From assembly GCA_027943245.1 (NCBI GenBank), contig JANDJZ010000208.1, positions 16,719-80,718 of the forward strand: a DNA stretch of 64,000 nucleotides. The letters run 5' to 3'. Under the pieces are notes generated by a model. That model ran no database searches. It saw only the letters and a list, made by a program, of their open reading frames with translations, and was not told where the DNA came from. Within the stretch, counting starts at the first letter, position 1. Each line of letters begins with the position of its first letter. The DNA comes from Acanthamoeba sp. SK_2022b. Taxonomy: Eukaryota; Discosea; Longamoebia; Acanthamoebidae. The position numbers and the translations under genes are program-made. Below are positions 21,634 to 32,197 of the stretch, in pieces.

Positions 21634-22722
21634 TTAAGAAGACTGGAGCAGACGAAAGGTAAGGCTGACTCTCGGCCCGTGTGGTGCAGAGGATCGTGGG
21701 AGAGAATGGCGGTATCGCTCCTGCGTGTTTCCCTTCATGAGCAGCAGGCTGCCCTCCTCCAACGTTACCTGCGCGATGACGTGTTTGCAGGACTCATCGA
21801 GAGTTCGGACGTAGAGAAGCTCACCTGCAGGATGCGCTTGGTCTTGTCGTGCCGTAGGCAGAAGCGTCTAGCGGCTCCCAGGGACACAGTCGCGATCGTA
21901 GAGTGTTTCACGATGGATTCCTCCTTGTCTTGGTGCCTGGTACTCAAGCAATCAATCAGTCTGGAAAAGATAAAATAAATAATAATAATAATAAAACAAG
22001 TAAAATATCATAGGATGTTTACCACCCAATATAATCGTTCTCGTCGTTGTACAGGTTGCAAAACACGAAGTTGAACCTCTGTTGCGCCAACCGCTCAACC
22101 ATGGGCTTCAGATCGGCGAGGAATGGCGGCCAGCCCTTGCCCTCCCGCGTGATGTTGGTGTAGCTGTAGCGCACGCCTGAGCGCAGGTCAGTCATCCCTA
22201 ACGACGTAGATGCACTGGCCGGGGATGACCCAGCATCGAGCGTTTATCCTTACTACCTGCGTCGCCAAACGTGCACACTCTACGCGGCGTAACCAGCGGC
22301 GCGTCCTCTGGTCTCGGCTGCACTCCCTGCCCAGGGAGCTCCCCGCGTGCTTGTGTGCCGAGTTGTCGCCGCGCTCGCTCCTCGCTGCGCGCAAGCGCGC
22401 CCGCTCTGGCGCGCAGCGAGTAGGGCTGGAGGCTGTCCCGCTCCCACTCCACCCCCGCGGCAGACACCCCGCCTTCCGGGTCTGCTGGCAGCAGCGCGCC
22501 CAGCAGGAGCCGGGTCTGGGCGGGCGAGAGGAACGCGCGATGGTACTCCACCACCGCCCCGGTGCCGTCGTCCAGCAGCAGCACCCCGCCGCCCGCCTCT
22601 CCTGCGCCTTCCGTGCCTGCGGACCTGGGGGGCGCACTGGCAGAGAAGGCGCGAGCGGCAACCTTGCTACGGCGTGGCCACGTCCAACACGGCACGCCTC
22701 GCGTGGTGAGCCTCTGCCTCAT
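21634..22722 (-). CDS. AlkB-family 2-oxoglutarate/Fe(II) dioxygenase (ALKBH2/3-like)
   Basis: Predicted 288 residues from four exons: 22722-22257, 22176-22023, 21936-21825 and 21768-21634, all phases consistent. Family members oxidatively remove alkyl groups from DNA or RNA bases. Visible signatures are PRRVCTFGDAGVRYSYTN, FNFVFCNLYNDENDYIGW, the iron-binding HQD (208-210), ATVSLGAARRFCLRH, EGSLLLMKGNTQERYRHSLP with the second iron His at 265, and the 2-oxoglutarate-binding arginines in PRVSLTFR (277-283). These match ALKBH2/ALKBH3 best. The N-terminal part (1-40) is Arg/Ser/Ala-rich and nearly free of acidic residues, compatible with a mitochondrial presequence. Residues 95-140 are an Arg-rich insertion relative to relatives and may hide an unspliced intron. 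Divergent from the beta-helix gene (198 bp). Confidence 0.88.
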
Positions 22723-22920
22723 TTTTAAGGGGGGGGGGAAGTGTTCTTGTCAAGAATAAAAATGATTATTTAATATGCATTGACAAAAATGGTAGGCAAG
22801 CCTTTCCGCTAGGAAACGTTGGTGACGTCAGCGTGCTGCGCTGGCAAGCGAAGAGAGGGTCGTCAGCGAGAGGGTCGCTTCTCGACTCGCCACGACCAGC
22901 AACTTCACTTATCGCCAGCA

Positions 22921-24235
22921 ATGCTGCGCTTCAGGATCTTCCTGCTCTCTGCTTTGCTCTCGTTTCTCTTCTTGAGCGTTTTCGTCCACCAGTCTCGAGC
23001 AGGTCCCACCCCTTCTCCAACATATAGCGTGGTGTAGTGCGCTTGCAACTTCGTGAATGAACGTCCCGGGAGACCCTATCCTGATATGTCGTATCTCATC
23101 TTATTAGATGATACCGAGTCGTCTGAGCAACCTCACGTCGAGGGAGCAGACCAACAAGAGGAGTTAGCTGAGCAACTGCCCGTCAGCGAAACCGCGGAGC
23201 CAACACCCGTGGAGGTGACGGAGGAGGAGGAGGAGGAAGAGGACTGCATCGTACGCATGAATGGCGAGTGCTTCGACGACCTCGAGGAGGCCACCCACGC
23301 CGTTAACATCGGACGACAGGCCGGCAAGCCTGCTAAGCCCAAGAGCACCCTCGGCCGACACAACTGGTCGCGCAAGAAGGTTGTCATCGTGCTCAAGAGC
23401 GGCACCACCCACAAAGGGCCCTTCGTGCTGAGGCCCGACCGCGACCTCAAGTTCGTGGCCATTTTCTCCTCTGGCCCCGGTGCGATCCCAACTTGGTTCA
23501 CCAAGCACCAATACCCTTCTCACCCTCTCACGTGTTCAAAAATGGCGACGAACACCAGAGCGCGCGATCATCGACTGCCAGCACAACGGCAGGGCGGGCC
23601 TGCTGTTCGAGAATGTGATCAACTCAACCTACCTGAACTTGCTCGACATGCGCAGGTGCTCCCCCGCGCTCCACTTTGGGCCGAGCTACAAGGGCCAGGA
23701 GATCGTTATCGAAAACTCGACCTTCCACGGCAACGACCCCGACCCCGTCCACAACGCCATGGCCCTGCTCATCGACTCGGACAAGGCTTTCGACCACCCC
23801 GACAACGGCCTGCCCTTGCGCTACACCGACGATGAGGTGCGTGAGGCGTGGCTCTCCGAGGCCAAGGGCCTCACCGAGTTCCCCATGATGCTCGCCCGCG
23901 AGGACGCCCAAGACGTCGCGCGACTCAACCTGATAATAACCAAGTGCCAGTTCCGCGTGGCGCTGCACGAGGAGGGGCTCCCCGAGCCGCTCGACGCCAT
24001 GATCACCTGGGACAACGGCATGGACTACTACCTCAACAAGATCTACAAGAAGGTGGGCGTCAGGACCGAACGGTTCAGGCTGGACCACCAAAAGACCCAC
24101 ATGTTCACCCTCCGGCGGATGGGCGGCGGCGGACGCAACTCCCAGTGGGACATCCAGCCCCCGTTCCGCCCCAACGAGGTCGACCACAACTCGCCCTCCT
24201 TCCGCCGCCTGCTCGCCCGTAACGGCATCTACTAG
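22921..24235 (+). CDS. Secreted or type II membrane beta-helix-like protein
   Basis: Predicted 382 residues from exons 22921-23031, 23119-23479 and 23559-24235; the first donor could instead be three bases earlier. The N-terminus is a strong signal/anchor segment (MLRFRIFLLSALLSFLFLSV) followed by a Pro/Ser/Thr and Glu-rich spacer. The body has repeating short strands typical of a right-handed parallel beta-helix (pectin-lyase fold): KKVVIVLKSGTTHKG, KFVAIFSSG, AIIDCQHNGRAGLLFENV, STYLNLLDMRRC and IVIENSTFHGND. No polysaccharide-lyase catalytic residues are recognised, so enzymatic activity is not claimed. The C-terminal 150 residues (WDNGMDYYLNKIYKKVG...) are of unknown type. It probably acts in the secretory pathway or at the surface. 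It is convergent with the U1A-like gene. Confidence 0.72.
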
Positions 24236-24452
24236 GCAAGCAAGCAAGCAAGCATCGAGAGAAAAGGGAGATTGGGCTGTGTGTTGGGGGGGGGGGTGAG
24301 CGTGCGACACGACACGCGTGACGCACGAGCCGTGAACGAAGAGCTGGAGTTAGGACATGTCAATCGCGTGCGTTATGTTATAATAACACGAAGAAGAAGA
24401 AGAAGTGTGTGGGCTCCGTGATGATGATAAGATGAAGGTGAAGTTGATGCAA

Positions 24453-25551
24453 TCACTTCCTGGCAAAAGAGACCACCATGAGGTGCGTGGGCGTGATCTT
24501 GAAGTGCTGCAGACCGGTCATCGCCACGGCAGCCTCCATCTCCGAGTTGAACTCCACGAACGCGATGCCCTGCTTGCCCGGCACCATGTCCACCTTCTTG
24601 AAGCCAGGATACCTGACCACCACGACAACGAGTCAACAACGACAACGAACGTTAGCGCGCCAGTTCTGTGCGCGCTGTGGTGTAGACCACGCGGGCTGGG
24701 AGTGGGTGGGGCGGAGGCGTACTGCTGGAAGAGCATGGAAAGCATGAGCTCGGTGGTCTGGTCGGGCAGGTTCTCCACGAACAGCAGCTTGTTGGGCGGG
24801 TTGGGCTTGGGCTGGGGAGGAGCGGCCGGTCCGGCCGATCCACCGGGGGCAGCCTGCCCGGGCGCCAGCGCAGCCTGCGATGCCTCGTCCTTGACCTTCT
24901 ACTCCCACCCATCCACAGCCGGTGAGCGCGTGATCGGCGCCAAGGCGAGGGGGGAGAGAGAGAGCAAGACCGCGGGCAGTAAGTGGATGTGTGGGGAGCG
25001 AGCGTGTACCTTGGCGGGCGTCTCCTTCTTCTTGGGCTTGGGCTTGGGCTTCTCCTCTCGTGGCCGCTTTTCGCGGGGCACGAAGGTGCCTTTGATCTTG
25101 GCCACCAAGTCGGACTTGCTCTTGGCATATTGAATGTGCTGAAATGAAATGATGAGCAAGGCAATTAATGGCTCATTGACCCCCGCGAAAATGCAATTCT
25201 GAAAGCGAAAAGAGTGATTGGCACGGACCATGGGCTTGTCATAGAAGACAAATGATTGGAGGGCCTTGAGGGCCGTCGAAGCTGAACCGATGTCACGGAA
25301 GATCACGAAGGCCTGACCGCGCAGCTTCAGGGACTTCTGAGCTACAATGTCAAGCACTGTGCCATACTGCGAGCACAATCCGTAGAGTGCCTTTCGCAGC
25401 TCTGCGCATGGAGACAAGAGCATTGACGTTAAATTGGCCCTGCTTAGCAAAGGGGCAAGTAAGCCCGATTTAACGGCGCACCATCTCGCTTCACTTTCTC
25501 ATTGAGGTTATTGATATAGAGCGTCTCATTCGGCGGTACTTCGGCTTCCAT
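24453..25551 (-). CDS. U1A/U2B''-type snRNP protein, two RRMs
   Basis: Predicted 235 residues from five exons: 25551-25482, 25401-25229, 25138-25010, 24898-24723 and 24612-24453, with every phase consistent. It binds a stem-loop of U1 and/or U2 snRNA in the spliceosome. RRM1 (about 8-85) shows NETLYINNLNEKVK, RNP1-like LRGQAFVIFRD and YDKPMHIQYAKSKSD, the diagnostic U1A/U2B'' ending. A Lys/Pro-rich linker (EKPKPKPKKKETPAK) and a Pro/Ala-rich stretch lead to RRM2 (about 160-235): KLLFVENLPDQTTE, GKQGIAFVEFNSE and a final MVVSFARK. Many protists have one protein covering both U1A and U2B'' roles, like Drosophila SNF, and this may be such a case. Length (human U2B'' 225) fits. Confidence 0.92.
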
Positions 25552-26599
25552 TTTGCTATATGTTCTGCGTGGTCTGCGAGGCACGAAATCAAGATCGCTG
25601 TGGCAGAAAAAAACTTATCTTTTTCTTTTCTCTGTCGACATGTTATGCGCGAGTTTGTGGCAGATGAGGGATACAGGACTCAACCAGCTGCTATCTTCGC
25701 AGGGGAGCACACACTGGGTGGTCAGACTGCACCAGTGCCATCTCAGCCATTTAAATCTTTGAGAGATGGAAGGAGGTCACCAGGCCAATGCTAAAGGACA
25801 CAGCATCATCAGGGCTGTCTTCACACTCAATATTTCCATTGTAGCTAGCAAGGTGTTTGTTGGTGGCCCTCTCTCTGTGTTCCCCTCCAAACCATAAGGT
25901 GATGTCACTGAGGTTGAGCTGGTTGTTGTTGGATGCCTTGAAGATGTGGTCAGTGACCTCTTGGTCACAAGTGTTATGGAGGTGCTGTGTTGCTGGCCAC
26001 ACGGTGTAAATGTGATGTCCTTGAGTCCTGGCCTGGCAGCCTCCCTACATGGCTGTGTCTGCCCCTTATGGCCTGTCCTCAGTGTGGACTGGGCACTCCT
26101 GTGTGCTGTGCACCATTTTTATAAGACACCATGCTTCTGCTTGTGGTCCTTCTGGCTCAGCCTGGCAAATCACACACCCCCAGCACATTGCATGGATTGT
26201 GTTTAAATTTTGTTGTTGTTGTTGTTGTTTTTTTTTTTTTTTTTAAATGAAAAAGCTAGATTGTGAAAAAGTCACATCTGTGGATGTACATGAGTTCACC
26301 TTGGGACATTGTTACTTTTTTCTGAACACTCTGTTTTATGTATTGGGACTGTGATTTTAGTCTTGCCTTGTGTGCCCAGGTTGAGCCTGTGATCCTCTTC
26401 TGGGCACTAAGGCAGCACAGTCAGCCTGTTTGTCTCTCAGGTATTGAGTGTGGGCACACTGCATTGAGTACTTCGTTTTTATTGGTGAGTGCAACATTGT
26501 AGAGGTTGCAATGTGCAGCTGGAACACCAAACACCCCTACACATGAATGCCCACCCAGCTGGTTTTGTTTATTGGACCCAAAGTTTCAGATGTGTGGGT
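25552..26599. other. AT-richer intergenic stretch at the edge of the repeat island
   Basis: No gene is recognised. The segment contains a (GTT)n-T18 run at about 26206-26244, short broken frames and no conserved protein pattern. Base composition drops from the GC-rich style of the neighbouring U1A-like gene to that of the repeat island. It is likely old element-derived or 5' flanking sequence. The 3' border of the LINE is placed only approximately at 26600. Confidence 0.45.
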
Positions 26600-26739
26600 G
26601 CTTTGAATAAAAGAATTAGCATAAGAAACAAGAGAGAGAGAGAATTTGCGGGACAGAGGGACGGACAGGAGGAAAAGCCCGTCTGAGTATGGGGCTAGGG
26701 CGCTGGGCCTCCTCCTGCGTCCTGGTGTGGGGGCGGGGT

Positions 26740-28104
26740 TTAAGGGACTTGCGGTAATCTGCGGCGTATTTCCTTTTTTATGTCCAGTACCCGCTCACGC
26801 CTGCGGTTCCACATGGTGTGGGCCGCCCTCACGATGGTGTTTTGCATCTCTTCGATGCAGGCTGCTACTTGCTTCGGGTTGACTCCCCACTCTATCAGGG
26901 CTGCCGGGAGAGCGAACGGGCAGAAACCTAGAGCTCCCATGTGTTTATTGTAGCCCGCCAGGGCGTTGGTGGCGGGCGACCGCGCCTCGGTGTCCACCCC
27001 GGCCAATGAGAACCAGGGGACAAGGTGTACGTCGGGCTTGCCGGTGTACCTCCTGGCGATGTCCAGGATTTTGGCGTCATGGCTAGAGCGCAGGTCGGTG
27101 GTAGCTACGCAGGAGGTATACACGTGGTGGTGCATCTCTTTCTTGGTACCGCTTTCCCTGTACATTACGGCCGTGTCGGGCCCACAGGCCGTTTCCACAG
27201 TGCATAAAGGGCAGCCCTGGTGGCAGTGAGCAGCCCAGTCCACAATCCATTTGCGGCTGTCCTCTGCCCTAGGGTTTTCTCTGGTGAACCAGGTACATCC
27301 ATTGGGCGATCGCTGCCAGTAGAGATGGATCCTTTCAGCGTTTGGCGCTTGTGACTTCCACCGCGCGCTGTAGGCCCATCTTCTGACTCCCCTGCTATTA
27401 AAGTCCCTTGGTAGCCCCGACCTCCAGAAGTCTGTTGATCTATCCTGTAGGAACTCGCCTCTGGAGGCCCGGTTGGCCTGGGCCCTCCACCTGCTGTCGG
27501 TGGTAGCCTTGCGGGACAGCAGCTCCAGTCCGGCCTCCAGCAGGGATCCGTCGCCTCTTACGAGGGATACGTTGTCGAGGGAGCTGGCCGCGCTTCTCCG
27601 GTATACCAGGGTGTGTTTGTGGCGGGCGGTGGAGGCCAGGCCATCTGCGATGACGTTGCCCCGCATGAGGATGTTGAAGTCGGGTCCATGGAGGTTGTGA
27701 AGGTCTGCAAGTTTGGCCTCCCACCGTTCTAACCCCTCGCCTCCCGCTGCTCTTCTTTCTTCGCCTTTCCGTTCGATGTGGCTAGGCACATATGTGAAGG
27801 ACACCTGGAAGCCTTGCTTCCTCCGGCTGTTGATGGCCTTGGCAATGTTTAGGATGACGCTTCTACCATCGGTATCCGCGTATCCGCTTTTCTTCCCACC
27901 TGCCAATTCTGGAAGTTGTGGATGGCACTCACTGCGCTCATGCAGTCCGTGGCTACTTCTATGTTGTGTTGGCCTGGCGTGCGCTGCAGTGCCACCAGTA
28001 TTGCCACTAGCTCTCCTACAAAAGAGGAGCCCCCCCAGTGATGAGAACCTTCTCCTGTAGGCTGGCCTCATCCCCAAGGTATACTCTGGCTGTTGGTATC
28101 CCAT
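26740..28104 (-). pseudogene. LINE RNase H domain and C-terminal Cys/His region, frameshifted
   Basis: The RNase H domain starts at the end of the RT frame with WTDGSYTDG (first catalytic Asp) and continues in other frames as VGELVAILVAL (Glu) and EVATDCMSAV (Asp). After another shift come DTDGRSVILNIAK and RGNVIADGLAS (last Asp). At least two frameshifts lie between about 28020 and 27900. Downstream a Cys/His cluster (CHQGCPLCTVE ... HHHVYTSC) matches the zinc-knuckle-like tail seen after RT/RNase H in many LINEs. All four RNase H acidic residues are recognisable, so decay is recent in terms of substitutions. Confidence 0.85.
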
Positions 28105-30091
28105 CAGTGTAGCTTCCGTCGGTCCAGACTTGTACTGTGTTAGTCGCCCTGTTAAGGTTCAGCGCCGCCATTAGTGCGTCACTGGGAGTGTGTGGTGGGA
28201 GTGGCTCGCTTGTAGGGATGGCCCTAGTACTTATGTTGGTCATCATGGCCCTCATAGCAGTTATTTCACGTGTGTCGCCTGGAGGGGGACGCCCTGGGGC
28301 GAATAGGGTTGACAGGTAGCTTTTGAGGTTGCTGGCCCCAGTTGGAAGCTGATCCCACTTGGTTATGCCTAGCTGGTACAGCCTGTGGACAACTTGATTT
28401 GTTTCGGAGCACCCCACATGTATCTGTTCAGGGTCTCGGACATTGACGTGTGGCGTTAGGTCTAGGTCTCGGAGGGAGGCCCTCCATCTGGTGATGGCGT
28501 CCCCGACCTGGCGGGCTCCACCCATGCTGGCCAGGATGGTATCCGTTGTGATGGTATTACCATTTACCAGTTGGGTGGTTGCGCTCCTGTGATGGAAGGC
28601 CGCGAGGCCCACCAGGCTCCTCAGCCCCAGACCCCCTCTCTGAGGTTCGATAAAGATAGGGTCCAGGTCATAGTGGGGTGGTAGGCCTTGTCTGTGGCGC
28701 ACTGCCTTGGCAAGGGTATTGTCCAAAGTCGACAGGAGATCCTGGTCATAAGGGACGACAGGCATGCTATATGCCAGGAGGGCCACCGCGCCTGCATTGA
28801 GGACATGTACCAACTGGTCAGGTAGTATACGCTTGTACTGGATGGTGTTGAGGAAGCCGTGCACTTTTCGTGTTACCTCCACCGCCTGCTTGCTCCAGTC
28901 AAGTGTGAGGCTCACCCATACTCCCAGGTATTTATAGTGCTCCCTGGGGCCCAGTTTTTGTAGCGGGATGCCCTTGTAATAGAGGTTCAGTGACCCGTTG
29001 TTGGAGTTGGTGGTGTAGCCCAATTTACTACAGTTGATGGTGAGGTTGAAGTGATCATAGAAGCGGACCAGTTTACTGTAAATGTCTTGAATGTCAGCGT
29101 GGTCTTTGCCAATCAGGACAATGTCATCACAGTAGGCCAGCGCAGGTAGGTGCAGCCCGGTTGCAAAGCGGTAGCCAGCTGACTGGTCTTGTTCCAACCA
29201 GGCCAGGAGCGGGTTCAGGAAAATAATGAAGAGAAGGGGGGAGAGACCGTCCCCTTGTCTAACTCCCCGTTCATAGGGGATCTTTTCAGTGAGTTCACCA
29301 TTCAAGCGTAATTGTATTGTACTGTTGGTATATATGTTTTCAATTGTGAGGGCGAATTGTTCACCAACACCATATTGGTGGAGCGTCTGGGTGAGGGCGC
29401 TGTGCGATACACTGTCATACGCCTTGCTGAGGTCGATGTAAGCCAGGTGGATTTCCTTTCCTGAGGCCTGGCTGTCCTTGAGTGAGTCAATCAGTGCCCA
29501 TAGGCAGTCTTGGGTTGAGTGACCTGGGCGGAAACCGTTTTGCAGCTTACTTAGTACTATTCCATTGAAGGCTTTGTAGAGGTGAGCAGTGAGCACGCTT
29601 GTGTAGACCTTGTATTGTACTTGGAGGAGCGTGATGGGGCGGTAGTTGCCTGGGTGGGCTTGGTCGCCATCTTTGTACAGTAGTGTCACTGCTGCTTCCC
29701 TCCATTTGGCGGGCGGGGCTTGTCCTTGCAGACATGCATTGAAGATGTGCTTCAGCACCTTCAGGTAAGGCTCCAGTAGTAGCTGTAGGACCCTAGCTGG
29801 GATCCCATCTGTGCCTGGGGTTGTGTTATTGAGTCTGGATATAGTGGCGGTGATTTCTGGTATTGTTATGGGTGCGGTCAGTGCCAGGCAGTCAGCTTCT
29901 GATATTCTGGTGATGTGGTGGAGCCAAGGTGCTGACCCTTTCTGGTTGGTCACACGCTTAAATAAGGTTCCCCACCATCGGGCAAACTCCCTATGTATAA
30001 CTGCTTTGTCAGTGCTGCATTCTGGTCCTCCTGCGGTCTGGTAGGTCACCTCCTGTATGACATGCTTCCGCTCTTTCCCTGCATGCAGCAT
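28016..30091 (-). pseudogene. LINE reverse transcriptase domain
   Basis: Open frame of 691 codons, the longest intact part of ORF2. RT motifs are in order: PGNYRPITLL, the motif A stretch YIDLSKAYDSVSH, GVRQGDGLSPLLF (motif B), and LAYCDDIVLIG (motif C, YCDD in place of the usual YADD). A thumb region follows with GLGLRSLVGLAAFHH, typical of I/R1-like elements. The start codon of this frame is an artefact: upstream coding sequence (RT N-terminus joined to the endonuclease linker) continues across the 330-bp insert at 30117-30446. The end runs into a frameshift inside RNase H. Confidence 0.9.
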
Positions 30092-30116
30092 GCGCCAGAA
30101 GCCTTTAGGATTTCCA

Positions 30117-30446
30117 TATTGGAGTAGCTACGCAGTTGTAATAATAACTCAAGTCCACAAACCAGTTGTAAAGAGTAGAAGACCGTTGAGTAAGTAGTTT
30201 ATTGTATGTAGAGAGATAAGAGAAATAAGATTTGAGTACAAATCTTGGTTTTGTTCACCCTTGTGGAATTTCATATAACTTCCACGCCATCCCCATATGA
30301 TTTCCATAAGGACCAATGGATATAAAAGGTCATCTTCCCTTATCCATAACACCTACCATATACTGATAATTGTTTTTACCCACCAGATCGAGCAAGTGAA
30401 TGACTGTTGTCAGTTATACACAGTTGATATTGTCAGTTCTCCAATA
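30117..30446 (-). mobile_element. 330-bp solo-LTR-like insertion inside the LINE
   Basis: Element ends are perfect 8-bp inverted repeats, TATTGGAG (30117-30124) and CTCCAATA (30439-30446). They are flanked by 5-bp direct duplications TTCCA at 30112-30116 and 30447-30451. Removing the insert and one TTCCA restores an uninterrupted LINE reading frame across the junction (GYG|NPKGFWRML), which proves insertion into a then-intact coding sequence. On the minus strand an AATAAA signal followed by a pyrimidine-rich stretch lies in the last 80 bp, as in the R/U5 part of an LTR. A short non-autonomous DNA element with 5-bp duplications is the alternative. Confidence 0.8.
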
Positions 30447-32122
30447 TTCCATAGCCTGCCTTTATTAGGTTTCTTGTGTAATTTGCCGCACTGGCTCTTG
30501 CTATATCCTGGTGCGCCTTATTGATGTCCTTGGTGATCCTCTGTCTGCGCTCAACCATTGCCTGCAGGCTTTGTTCTATTGCTGTTTGGTCAAAGGTGGT
30601 GCCCACTTGCAGGTTGTATGTTGCTAGTTTCACACGGCTTTTGGTGCCCAATCCTGGTGGGCTCTTGTGGCAGAGGGCTGTTGCCAGGGAGTTGATTCCC
30701 TTGCTGAGGACTTGTCGTTCCGCCCAGAGGAGTTCATGGCGGGCACTTGCAAAAGGTCCCTTGTGTTTACCCTTTTTTGGGACCAGGGTAGTCTCCATGG
30801 CCATCATGATGGTCTGGTTGAGTTTGTCTTGCAGTGAGTTCCAGTCACCAAGGTGTGTAGTCTGGCCCATTTCATGCTGCCATTGTTTGTCAGCCAGGAG
30901 GTTCAGTTTTGCAGAGAGGTTCTTCTGGGACTCCAGGTCATCCAATAGGTATAGAGGGAGGCCAATGTGGTTTGATCTGATTGGTGCATGGTGTGCAGGT
31001 AGTTGTCCTGCGTGAAGGTCTACTTGGATTGCTGCATGGTCTGTGTTGATGGGTGCATTAATGATACTAGTGTCCTGTATACATTGACCTGCTCTCTTAT
31101 TGGCAAGGCAGTAGTCAATTCGGGTGGTAGTAATACGTGGTTGCATGTCACCCTCTGCTGTTTTGCTTACTTGTCGGAATGTATGTTTACTGCAATCAGG
31201 GTGGATTTTCCTATGTATGTCCACCAGTATCTTTGAGTTGACCAAGTGTCTAACTGTCCAGTTTCCAGGTGTCAGCCGGCTGGATCCATAGTTGGTCCAC
31301 TTTTCGCCTGGTGATAGGGTTGCATTCCAATCTCCAAGTAGGAGGAGGGGTGATTTTCTGTGGTTTTTCTGTGTAATGGGGACAATGTATTTTTCTACGA
31401 ACTTATTGTTCTTGACACGATTGCCTGAGGGTGCATACACATTGTATACTGAGAGTGTAGCAGAGTTCAATCTGATTTCTGCCTGAAAAAGCCGGTGGCA
31501 AGTAGAGCCATTGTTTTTTGGGGTTTGTTGAAATTTGGCCTGGTGTGCATGCTCTTCAACCTAGGTTTTATCTGTGTGCTCCTGCTGTGCCTAGTGTGGC
31601 GACTTTTTTGCTTGGAGTTGGTTTCAGTCTTGGATTTTAGGTTCCAGAAGATAGAGACTCCATGTTGGGCAGCCTCCTTTTCAATGTCATGATTTGGGGT
31701 TTCCTGCCACCGTCCTACCTCTTGTAGGCCATCATCATCCATTTGTTGTCCCTCATCTTTTGGCATAGTGTGGGGATCTCCCTCCAGTTTTTTCTGATGT
31801 TGAGTGAGACTATTGAGGTTATGGTGGCAGTCAGTGGTGTGGTTAGAGGCTCAGGGCCTGTGCCTGTTGCATTCACTGTTGGGAGTGAGACCAATAGTAG
31901 AAGCAGGATGAGCAGTAGTTTTCTGGTTCGTCTGGTGGGGCCACCTGTAGAGGATGTTGGGTGTTGTGGTAAGGTTCTTTGGAGGTGTTGGTGTTGAACA
32001 TGGAGGTAAATGGGTATGAACGGGGCAATTTTATTAGGTATTGGTTTGGTCGCAGGCATGGGCCGAGAGTGGGTGGGAGATATGAAGATGGCAAGGAGGC
32101 CCAGAAGAAGGCCCAGGGCCAA
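30433..32122 (-). pseudogene. LINE apurinic/apyrimidinic-type endonuclease, frameshifted
   Basis: An EEP-family nuclease is spread over three frames. The N-terminal SLNIRKNW block is in the 32122-31715 frame. The catalytic Gln-Glu block (GLQEV) is in the 31766-31467 frame. VYNVYAPSG, LLLGDWNATL, the TRIDYCLAN block and the final NTDHAAIQVDL (Asp-His pair) are in the 31470-30433 frame. At least two frameshifts (near 31730 and 31490) disable it. A linker of about 120 codons leads to the RT, interrupted by the 330-bp insertion. Confidence 0.85.
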
Positions 32123-32197
32123 GGACCTCTTAACCCTGTTGGGATCTTGCTCTTGCTGTGGCAGCTCTCTCCAGTCTCTCCTTGATCCTCCTCTGGG

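Noticed and set aside
26206..26244. Poly(A) tail of the LINE
   Set aside because: The T-run lies about 360 bases beyond the last LINE-like sequence, so it cannot be tied to the minus-strand element end with confidence.
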